DNA of 64,000 bases from Agelas oroides (taxonomy: Eukaryota; Porifera; Demospongiae; Agelasida; Agelasidae). Shown here one piece after another: positions 1 to 12,500 of this stretch. The notes beneath the pieces were generated by a model. That model ran no database searches. It was not told the DNA's origin and saw only the letters and a program-made list of their open reading frames with translations. The translations under genes and the position numbers were made by a program. Numbering within the stretch: position 1 is the stretch's first letter; each line of letters opens with the position of its first letter. The DNA is taken from contig OX422183.1 of the NCBI GenBank assembly GCA_949130485.1, forward strand, positions 739,501 through 803,500, in the 5' to 3' direction.

Positions 1-424
1 GCAGCATGCACAACCTCTGCATTTTGGAGACATTCTGGAAAATCTGTTGAAATTGATTATGAGTCAACTCCTGAAAAATCATTTCTAAAAAGTATATGCT
101 GGTAATGCAGACCAATGCAGAGTGCTTAATAGAATTTCTCATGCACAAAACATAATTTAGTATGGTGGCATGCATTGATCAGACCCACTCACTTTCAATA
201 CTGTTTGTGACAGTCACACGGCCTTTGTCTATTATTTTAATAAAATTTACATACCCACTCAATTTTGTGATAATAAAGGTCTGTGTATTCAGATTATGAT
301 GTCATTAGCAATGTGTGCAGTGTAACAACTTTAGCTTAGGTACTTCAGCATGTAAGCCTTTCCACTATTTTTAGAGGTCGTATAGACATTGACGTAAATT
401 TAGGCACTAGTTGCACGCACTAAT

Positions 425-534
425 GTGGCACCGATTTACATACAGCTTGCCACGTGTATACATGGCAAGGTTTCACGTCTCTCTCGCCACGTTTATACAT
501 GGCAGTGGTTTACGTAAGATGTAAATCTGTGCCA
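425..534. repeat. small imperfect palindromic element
   Basis: The left end reads TGGCACCGATTTACAT and the right end reads ATGTAAATCTGTGCCA, which are near reverse complements. Two internal copies of a GCCACGTnTATACATGGCA unit lie between them. It looks like a small foldback or MITE copy. The rest of 1-965 holds no coding exon I can support; it could be intron of the CCDC191-like gene that ends at 1671. Confidence 0.5.
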
Positions 535-989
535 TAGTAATTCTCGTGATACCCTGATCGTCTGCAGAGAACTCTAAATCATAATTGTCATAGGGGAAGT
601 GGGCAGTGCATTTGTGTTCAGATGGATTGTAGTGTGCAACTTACCAGTGTCCTCCACAAAAATTTTTTATGCTGCAGCCCACATAAGACATCACTCCCTT
701 ATGGAACTGAGTTAGGTTGGCAAATGTTTCAGCTAGAACACACAACTTTGAAACTTCCTGGAATGTATCATTGATAGAAGGAGAGTATCAAATGAATCAT
801 TATGTATACTTTCTTCATCTGAATGCTGATCAATCTGTTGTGGTCTGTCATTTGAAACTGGGACTGTTGGTGGTTTTTTCTGGAGGGGTACTTGTGAAAT
901 AACCTACAACTATCACTGCAGAAGAATTTTCCTTGACAGTCATTGTAAATTAAAGTTTAATTGTTTGAGATAGTGACTATAGTTTATAG

Positions 990-1671
<682 letters not shown>

Positions 1672-2253
1672 GTAATCATTCCACAATGTTCTGTACTTCA
1701 CATTTCAACAATTATTACGTACGTGTATATTTAAATGGTTACCCATAACAGATGGTATTGGATCACCAAAGCCCAAACAAGTAGGCATACTTGTATTGCC
1801 AGCTTCCACAATGCATGGAGTGCCATGGGAAATATCACATGAGGTAAACCTGCTGATTGGGCAAAATTGAATCAGTATGTAAAACACATGCATGCCTACA
1901 CAACAGTGCTCCACCACAGTTAGCACAGAGGCTACTATCATAGGTGTGCTTGTCAAGGATTGATGTTCTCAGCATAGTAGCGTAATGTCGAGTGAGTACG
2001 GTATATAATTGTACTGTGTAACTATCAGGAAGTTTGTGCAGCTGCAGGCAGCAGATTAGAAACAGGACATCTCTGTGGCCCTATCTTGGAAGAAGCCACC
2101 ATTTTGCATGGTGTTTGTTGTTTTCCCGCAACAAGGATTTGGACAGCCTTTTACACGGCCATGAGCTAAGTGCCAGAATAACCTCAGACATTTCCAGGCA
2201 ACTGGTTAGCCTTTTGTCACTTCCAATCTGTTGTGGAATTAATGGCTGCGTAG

Positions 2254-2364
2254 ATGGCTGCTAGCAGTTACTGTGCAGAATTGTTGGTCCATCATGCATT
2301 GTCTGTTGCTTTGCACATTTGTGAGGTGCACAGCTATCGAATGCGGACAACAGCATCACATTAG
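2254..2364 (+). pseudogene. decayed signal-peptide exon of receptor A
   Basis: The DNA aligns with the signal-peptide exon of receptor B at 41078. Both start ATGGCTGCTAGCAG and share a TTTGCACATTtGTGAGGTGCACAG segment with one base different. The hydrophobic leucine run of B (LLLLLALSLF) is lost here: the frame gives LVHHALSVALHI and stops at TAG near 2362, with no Ig domain attached. I read it as the duplicated first exon after loss of function. If receptor A is still expressed it must use another first exon that I did not find. Confidence 0.65.
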
Positions 2365-2904
2365 TGTACAATAGTATCTGTGATTTCCACAGCGGAACTT
2401 CATCTTTGTGGTGTTGGAGCTATACACAATGTTTTACAAGCACTACATTCTTTGAATTAGCGTAGGAAGGACAGTCACACAATTGTAGTAACCAAATAAT
2501 TATAGCTAAAACCACAATTTTGTTTTTACAGTGGACAGTTCAAGGTCAACACGACATTTGCAGAATCATAAATTAACCAGACCAGTTTTGATGTCAGCAT
2601 CAGTAAAACGGTATCATTTTACCTCACCGTCCCATGCTGCAGCTCATCTACAACAGCTTTCTAAGTGCATGCATACATGCATGCGTGCATGCAGCTTCTC
2701 TACCTACTGAACTGTTCTTTCAGTATTCTGCAAGTCATCTCAACAATGCATGAGACTGTCACATGACGTGGTACTTAACTGTACTGTAGCCTAGATGACT
2801 TGGAACTGAGATCGGTGTCAATAGCTATTCCATGCCATCGGAAGTCGGTGTCAATAGACACGGCCTCATATTTTGCCTCCATAACCCTTCCATTTCTCTA
2901 ATAG

Positions 2905-5900
2905 AATTTTCTCGACGTCCTATGGACACAGTAACAGTGGGAGGAGGGATGGCATGCTTGTACTGTGACTACCCAAGTGTTGAAGATATAGTTTGGCATA
3001 GGGGATCCACAAGCATTGAAGCTAATGGTATGCAGAGTGATGTTTGTAACTGCGTGGCAAGTCCTGGCCTGCCGATTAGACTTTGTTTTCCCAGTGTACA
3101 ACGTGATGATGCTGACAGATACACTTGTCATGCTCTAAGCACTGGAAATGAACGAATTTGTGGTGCACGACTCCTTTTGGCAGGTGAATAGGTGTGTGTT
3201 GTGTGTGTCTGTGTGTGTGTGTCTGTGTGTGTGTCTGTGTTGCCATCAAAAGTGCTGTGGACACACGGGATGAGCTGTAGTCAAGCAAGCCAGTAGCTAA
3301 GTGCACACTTACTGGTAACTAGGCTCCCGCACATTATGCTTCATTGCTATCCTATTATGCTATTCCTTTATTCCTGATAATTTTACCAATTATGCTCAGT
3401 TATATTCCCCATTATGCCCAATGTGTACACAGCGTTTACGCGACAGTTCTGATCGCGTAGGGGCCTTGAGTCGGTCCAGCAATGAGATGTGGACTCCGTC
3501 TCCTTGGGCATACTACCCGAGCTCTGATATGAGCTGTTGCAAGAGTCAGACGTTGCGATCCTCGTGCTAGTAGTACCAAGTGTGAGCGGTATATACGTAT
3601 AATTTACACGTGGCATTCGGTTCAAAGGTTAAAAAATTATGTAAGCGCGCAACCTTCTATGGCCTCCTAATTGGATTAATTTGTGCAACTGTAGTAACCT
3701 TCTATGGCCTCCTAATTGGATTAACCAAGCACACTATCCATACACATGGCGTTTTTTTTCCCCTTGTAGTGAGTAACCATATAACAACGTAGAGCAGCAT
3801 GCCTATCAACAAAAACTAGCATTTCGGGATCGTACACAGACATTTCTTCTGTGTATGTTTTCCTGAGTTGCTCACTTCGCTGCTGTGCTCTCAATGTTAG
3901 TTTTTTTGGTCAGAAAAACATTGCTGTTGAAGGAACCTACAGATGCTTGAAGTACTGATAGCGTTCCCACTTGTATGGAATACATGTACATGGTGATGTA
4001 AGTACACTGAAGGGTCATCTAAAACCATTTCAATGATAGCCAATTCATCGTGAATGCTCAACTTCTTGGTGGTGTTTACATGGAACCCTTGAATACTGCA
4101 TACAGTTCCTGTTTCATCAAACAGTTTCACAGTTCTCTACACAGTAGAGGGGTCCACATTCAAAATAACTTGCTATCTGGTTGTAGGATAGCCCAAGAAG
4201 GGATCTTTGGTATACCATCCTCCACCTAAGGTCGCTGGAATATGCCCTTGAACGCTCGCTTTCAATCGAATGTGTAGCCATAGTTATCACAAACACGCAA
4301 ATTCAAACTTTCCCCCTTCAACTGACCATTGCAGCACTACGCGCGCAGTACTACATAGGCTGCTCTGCATTCCAATTAGGAAGCCACACAGTACTTTTAG
4401 CACTTAGCTTAGAAGCCATTCAGGGCTTGCGGTTGCAGAGGTTCACAGTTAGCTTATGCAAAGGTAGTGAAATTCACTGTACCTATTATGCTCGAAATTG
4501 TGCTTATGCTAATAGCTGCCTATTGTGCTTTAAATTATGCCGGCATAATGTGCGCATGTCTACTGGTAACTGAAGTGTCAATGTGACTTGTAGCTCAGTG
4601 TGGCCGTGCTGTATCGGTAGTCTGCTACCAGAAAGTTGTAGCTAGCTTTACTTTATGCATAATGCAAAGGACACAAGAATAGTGAAAGTACACTAATATG
4701 ATACTTGTACCCATAAAAATACACTATAAGGAATGAATATAGTGCTTAAAAACCGGAAGAGATGGTGCAGAAGTAATAGCACTAGGTAAGGTGTTCCATA
4801 AGGCAGTTACATGTGGGGAAAAAAGAATGCTGAAAATGATTAGTATGAGCACTAAATTGCACGAAAGAATGTGTATTGCAAAGTGCATGCTGAGGTGAAT
4901 GGGGTACAAGAGGTAGGTTAGGGTACACATGAACACCATTAACTATATTATAAAAGTGACACAGGATCAAGGTTTGCGGCGAGTACCAAGATCTGGCAAA
5001 TGAGACTGGTTGAGCAGCTGGCAGTATGGCATATTCCACTGTTTAAGGCACACTTTTAAGGCAAACGTCTGCACGGATTCAAGAGAGTTGATGTCCTTAT
5101 TGATATAGGGGTTCCATGCTGGGGAAGCGTATTCGAGATGGGGTCTCACTAGTGATACATAGAGTCTGGATAGGGTTGCTGGACTGGACCACTTGTAGAA
5201 CTGTCTGTGTAACAGCCCAACAAGCCTCCTGGACTTTGCTGTGATGTCTCTGATGTGGTCTGACCATGTGAGATCACTTGTTAAAGTAACACCCAGGTAT
5301 TTATAGCTATCCACCTTTTCCATAGGTTCTCCATTCAGTAACAACGTAGGTGGGCTTACAGAGTGTTGTCGAAGCCTTGTCACAGTCATACATTTACATT
5401 TTGATGGATTGAGGGAGAGGTAATGCTCGTTTATCCAATCAGCAACTGAGTTTATGTCAGACTGCAAGGTGGCATAATCCCATGGGTCAGTAAGGATCTT
5501 GTACAGTAACAGGTCGTCAGCATGTTAACAATGTGCATACCTTAGCCTTTATACAAGGCTCCAGAGTTGTAAGTCGGGATGAAGTTAGTGTCATCACTGA
5601 AGTGTCAACATTTTTGACCATAATTCAGGTTAGCAGTGTTTTAAAAAAAATCTAATTTTCTCATCTTTAGCAAATGTAATTACCTTTATGTTAAAGATAG
5701 CTAGTTTGACCACGGTAAAACCCTGAGTCACCGTAGGTCCAATTCCTTGATGGCAAATGTATGGCCACATGCACTCACCGTAGATTAGCTTGCACAGTAG
5801 ATACTTCAATGATAACTGTTTCAAGCTGTGGTGTCAAACTTCCGTTAGTCTTCTTAGGCAAGAAACACTAAAGCATTGGGCATGCATGTGCACTTTTGTG

Positions 5901-6503
5901 GTAGCCTTGTTCCCAGGTCCCGCCCAACTTTGTCAGGATGCTGTGTCTTTGCCAAACTATGTCTGTGTGTGAAATCAAAGACTATCATTTCGACTTATGC
6001 GACTGTTGTCTTCTCTCATTCCCACCCTCCCCCTTTACTCTTCCCTACTCCCTTCCCCATCTACTCTGTACCCTCGATCCCTCTCTTCTCACTCTCACCC
6101 TCCAGGTGCTCCAAAAATCACCAACAAGCCAGCCAATCCCGACATAGTTATTGCCCGTGGAGCCACTGAAACTGTCACCGTCAACTACAACCCCGGCAAC
6201 CCTCCTGCCACAGTCCAGTGGAGTAAAGATGGACAGCTCATCAACGGCTCACCTGACCCTCGTATTAGTGCAGCTCCCAACAGCACTATCCTGATGCTAA
6301 CCAACAACGATGCTAGCATACGAGGAAGATATCTTGTGAATGTGTCCAACATCGGTGGGAGTGACACCTTTGAGTACAATGTGAAGGGAGTGTGTAAGTC
6401 ATTTGTAAAATACGCTGGGATACATGCTTAGATAAAAGTACAATACATTTGTCGAGTACGTATCAAGCTCTATCACATAACAAGGGCCCCCCTAATTCCC
6501 TTC

Positions 6504-6534
<31 letters not shown>

Positions 6535-9500
6535 ACACAGTTGGTCCTAACATCAATCTCACAATCTCATCTCTTGACAGTAACCATGTCAGACTGACCT
6601 GCTCTGCCCGGGGTTATCCTCATCTGGATCACGTTGTATGGCAGACAGGCAACGGTGCCGCAGTGTCCGGAAGTGTGGATGAAATATATATGATGGAGTC
6701 TTCCACATTTGATTTCAGTCTCATGAGCACCCTTGATCTTGAGCAGAGCCGTTGTGATTCAAACATCTATCATTGTTTAGTGTCTAGTGGCCCAATTACA
6801 AGATCCACATCCATTACTTGTCTGTGCATGTGCATGTGTGTGGCAGTGCAATGTAGCCTTGTTCCCACGCCCCCACCCAGCTTTTGAAGTATGGAATAGT
6901 GGGTATCTTTTTACACATGAGCATGATGTAATGAATGGCAGATGTAGGATTTTGAAAAGGGGGGTTCCAGTGTGCACTTGAGTGTGCGCAAAGCGCGCTC
7001 ACTACGGGGGCTTCTGAGATCATTTCTGGTGCCGATTTGGGGTGAAATAGCAAGAGTTGGACGACCTACTGCCAAATCTAGTCATTGTGTTTGAAGCCTC
7101 ACAGAATTTAAAGACGTGGCTCCGCAGAGGCTGCAAAGCAGCTGTGAGGCGCGGGGAAAAAAAGACAATTTTAGCTAGCTACTGTACTCGTTCAGTCGTT
7201 GCTCTGTGGAGCTGAGAGATACAAATAGTTCAGTGTGGCTTGTGTGTATCTTCAGTGTGGGCCGTAAGGTACGTAGTTACGTTTGCGCAGACTTACTAAG
7301 TATATGCGAAAGCAGCCTTTCAAAAGAGGGGTTCCATGGAAGTTCCAGAATATCTCAAAGCAACTCTAGGCTTAGTCAAACATCTGGTGATCAGTAAGGA
7401 ACTGATACGTGAGTGTGTAACTGTGCCTGGTTGTTGTTGCTGCATGCCACTGCTGCATAATCATTTGATGGACTCGTGCAGTTATGTACACAAAAATACA
7501 TCACTAGCTGCCGAAGGGGGGTGTATTTGCAACCTCTAAATCTGCCACTGGTAATCAGAAAATGGCAGAACGAACAGTCAGGGTTTTATGTATAGTACAT
7601 GCTCAGTACTTGGTGTATATGATGGTCACCCCCCGCTAGCTAGGTACATGTATGTGTAGTACGTTACCTGGTACCTTCACTCTTCTTTCTGTTCTGAGCT
7701 CTGTTGCACCCATGCACAATTACACAATTAAACCCTTTCTACCATTCTGACGTCACTCACATGAGAAAAGATACCAGTCCCTCTCCCACTTTTTTGTACT
7801 GCAATTGACAGAAAGCTGGGCGGGACCTGGAAACAAGGCCAATTATGATGTATGTGTGAAATGTGTGCATGTGAAAGGTTGATGGTGTGTGGGTATGCAG
7901 TGCGCAGGTAGGCTAGTATACACACATATTTCCCCCCCTGCCCCCTCCCCATACAAATTCTAATAAAAGTGGTATTTAATAGAGCCAGTTGTAAGCGTTT
8001 TCCTCTCATCACTTTGTACAAACCTTTTATTTAATCGTACACTGTTTCTTGAACTTATTTACATACTCTAATCAATTCATGCAGCTAAAAATTTGAAGTA
8101 TTTAATTTTGCATGTACAAATTGTTGGAAATTATGTGTGGCAGTCCCGTTTAGAAATCATTCCGTTGCATATTTTGATTGCATCGCTGTTTTTGAAGTGA
8201 CGTATCGTTGAAATTCCGGAGCAGGGCTCATACATGCTTCGTAGATGCATAATATCTAATGAGTCTATGAAGTGTGTATGAGCCCTGTCCTTAACTGAAT
8301 TTCAGCAATACAGTGCTCCAAAGACAGCGATGTGATCGAAATACGCGATGGATAATCTTCTATTTCTGCCACATATTGTACACTAACAATTATATATACA
8401 GAGAAAATCCACTGTTCAAGAAAGAGAGAAAATTCATCATTCAATTCAACAGTGTGGGGTTCTCTCAGGTTTACCTGTAGTGTGGGGCTCCCTCAGGCAC
8501 ACCTCAAACAATTCTACAACAATTATATACAGTAGCATTTAGTGCTAGTATAAGGTGTATACACAATACTCACTAAATTCATAACTGTATAAGTATTGTG
8601 AAAGGCCCAACATAGGACCTTTAGGATTTTTTTTCCACTTGAGAATACTTTTAGCAGATGCATGCTTTTAACACACCATATCTTCATTTCTGTCTGAGCT
8701 CTGACTCCAACACCTTATCTTTATTTCTGTCTGAGCTCTGACTCCAAAACTGAACCCAAGTGCACTTTCAAGCTTAATAAGCAGACGCATGACCTTAACC
8801 ATGCCCACTCATATGAGCATGCAATAGTCAGCATTCTCGGTTGGCAATTACCCGCTCAGAGCCTAAGCCACCTTCCCTGCCAGAAATGAAGCCCCCAAAA
8901 GGTGAGAGTAGCATTTTCTAGGCCTGTTTGTGCAGCCAGGGCGGGAATTGGCCCACTCAGTGCCAACCATGGCTATTTTACAGCCAAGCCTAGTAGCTGC
9001 CATGTGCACAGCACCCTGCAGAGACTATCTTTTCTGTGCAGTGTGATGTAACCAAAAGTGCATTATAAGGTTTAAAGGGTTAACTTAAACTTAAAGTATG
9101 GCAGAGGTCCACTTCTTCCTTCATGCTTTGAGTTTGCAAGACAAATAGCTATAGCTAGTTAGATAGATGAATGATGGTTGTCTCAAGTACTCAGTTGCTT
9201 GCTGTGTGCCCAGCTGTGCCGAACAGTCTCTCTGATGACACACCAGTTTTACAAATGTTACTTTTTGATACCTCTTGTGGGAATGCAAATAGCTTTATCC
9301 TGTTCACCAATACATCATTTTGTGTTGACCTTGCAAAATTTGAATACTGGCAAAGACAAACCAGAAAGTAGATTAGGTAGAGTTACATGCAGCTAATGAC
9401 AGGCCTTCCTATAGCTTAAAGTATCGGTTTCTAATTGATATCGCAAGGTCAATGCAAAACGCAATAATAATTGTGTCCCACTTTCAGATCAAAAGGAAGC

Positions 9501-12500
9501 CAAACAAGGGCTCTTACTGCTTAGAACTCTTGCCTCATGCTGGAATAAAGAGAAGTTAGATGTTATGAAGTGAAAATAGAGGAAAGTGAAAAGGCCGAAA
9601 TGAACCCAGGACACCTGGCTTGTGCAGTCAGTGCTCTGCCACTGAGCTACGACAACCCGATAAGCACCAGCCCCCACAATCCTCCATATGTACTGCACAG
9701 GTGGGACAGAAATGCCTCAGTCACACACCTAGCAGCCACTCAGTATGTGCCATAAAAACTTTGTTAGGGGTCGACCGTAAAATTCTCTCCATCAGGAGAG
9801 AACCCATGCTGAGTGGTTTTCTCGGTCTAAATGCTTAGAACTGTTGCCTCACGTTGGAATAAAGAGAAATGAGATATTATGAGGTGAAAATAGAGGAAAG
9901 TGAAAAGGCTGATAGCCACCGGGAAATGAACCCAGGACAACTGGCTTGTGCAGCAGACAACCATGCACCAACCCTTACTGTGCTGCTTCTTCCTTACTGT
10001 TGGCGTAGATTCATGTTCATGTACATCTTTGAAGTTAGATCAATAGAAATCCAAACATGGTTGTATTAAACTGCATATGCACAGAGTATTGAGATAACTG
10101 CCAATGGTAGAAGCTGCTTCAATTTGGTAATTGGTAATTTTCACTTTCCTCTAGTTGAAGTATGAATGCTATAACATGATGTATTCTCCTTTATTGACAG
10201 CTGTGAACTGTGGCACTCTAACTAATCCAGTCAATGGCCAAGTTAATCACACTGCTGGAACAACATTTGGACAGACTGCCACCTACAGTTGTAATACAGG
10301 ATACAAACTGGTGGGAAATAATATTCGCACATGTCAAGCTACAGGAGTGTGGTCTGGGAGTGCACCTAGCTGTCAAGGTACATCCATGTGCATAGTGGAG
10401 ACAAGCATCTGTCTGTGCAAACTAGAAGATAGAGGTCTCATACATATACACATGAAACATATTACATAATGCACAAAAACACATTACATAATGCACATAA
10501 GTCTTGTAGGAGTCAATAGTCTTGTAGGAGTCATGTATCAAATGGGGGCAATAAGCAGAGAAGAAGGTATAAAGTATAGTGCTAATTGGACTGTCACGAA
10601 GTAAACAGGCCTCCAAAGTAGGTTGTCCCTGGGGATAATGATATTCGAATTAAATAGTCCCCTTCTGAAGTAATTTATCCCTCTCCTTGCCATCACTGTC
10701 CTGTGTGTCCTATACACTGTACCTGGCTTGTCTCAACTATTTTTCAAACAAGTAAAGAAGTGTTCTAAAATACATTAAAATTTTGCCAAATTGTGTTACA
10801 CATGTAGATGCTGTGTCATTCATGCCTTGAATTCCAACAACCAGATAGCTTTGATGATTGGAGTGTGGTAGGTATCATAGCTGTAGTGAGATTGGTGCCT
10901 ATTCTTATGTGCTTTTGATACATGCGGCTTGCCATACATCGTTCTTACTTAAGCCATTTACATAAAGAGAGGAAAGTCTGCACATATGCTAAATACACAG
11001 TCATGATTCTTGTAGCTGCAATCCACAACTTTGTCCACCCATTTGTAAATTAAAGGTAGTGTACCTGATCATGTGATAAAGCTAGCCTGGCTGTTACAAT
11101 GCTTGCTTCTACCCCTCTACCATCGGTCAAGTGACTCAGTGGCAAGAGCATCTGACTGTAGTATTCACAAGGTCTCAGGTGTGATTCCCAGCTGGATCTG
11201 TGTAGGTTTCCTACCGTCTAAAGCTTACATTAGTTGCAATTCCCTGCCAAGTAGCTGGTCTTGCTGAAAGCTGCACACTTTTCCGTTCCTACTGTGTACA
11301 CCAATCCCCTGCTCATTGGTCAATCCAACATTCATAGTGTTCTTTAACAACAGAGCTACAACCACCATCTACTGTCCAATCGAGTCCAAATTGAGTCTGA
11401 AATTGAGTCCATAATCCAGGCCAGAGTCCAAGTATTGTACTGTGTGTTTTGATAAATGAAATCTAGTAGTTGCATGTATTCACACAATAATTGCCGAGTC
11501 AGCAGAGGTACTGTGTGAGGACAGTTTGACTTGTTTTGTGACTGCTTTTAGAGCAGAGTGCTGTTGTTGTTTTTTTTTCCAGAGAAGTGGTATATTCAGT
11601 GTCAGAGAAAAGCACAAAAAATGTTCACAAATAACACTATAGCTTATCACACCCGATGAGTTACCCATCAGTGATTTGTGTTGCAGTCCTCATGCAAGTT
11701 GGTAGGGTATATGTACTGGTATAGTGGTAAGCTTCCTCTCTCTCTTCCCACAGCTCTGTCTCTCAATACATCTCTGCCTCCCACCACAGCTCTGCCTCCA
11801 ACCACAGCTCTGCCTCCCACCACAGCTTTACCAGGTCTGTCTTCTGGGACCATCGCTGGCATTGTTCTTGGGACGATCATTGGGCTAGTGTTGATTGCAG
11901 TCTTCTTCCTCATTGTCTTCTTCCTCATTGTCTTCTGTGGAGTATTTAAAACAGGTATGTGGACATAATCAAATCAAGGAAATGTGGACAGTTATGTTCA
12001 AGGGCAACAGGGGCGGATCCAGGATTTTAAGAAGGGGGGGGGCAACATAGGGTGTATTTTTGTTGGTGCGGCAATGCGGCACGCGCAGCGCGTGCAGTTT
12101 CTGCGCGCGTATAGTGCGTAGCGTTGTAGGAGGGTCTGGGGGCATGCTCCCCCAGGAAAATTTTGAAATTTAGACCGTATGAGAGTGTTTCTGAGGCCGT
12201 CGGAGACCACAATAAACACGCAAAATTTATGGCAGCTGGACACGAACCGAGGCGATTCGTCGTATGATCGTTTCTCGGAGCCCCTTCCTTTCGGAATCAG
12301 CTTTAGTATATGAGGCACTGCCACAGAACTGTCTCTTGTGAGCTGCAGATTTGAGTGCTTTATGTTTGCAGGACTTGGAGCAGTGATTGATAAAGAGATG
12401 TGCGCTGCGTCGGAGTAGCTGCGTGCGCTAAGCGCATGGTAAACCTCCGCGTTTTGAGCTTGCTCAGTCCCGAAGGGGGGGGCATGGGCCCCCCATGCCC

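Noticed and set aside
9590..9665. Possible tRNA gene on the minus strand
   Set aside because: A and B boxes are present but no acceptor or anticodon stem pairs, and related copies share a SINE body.
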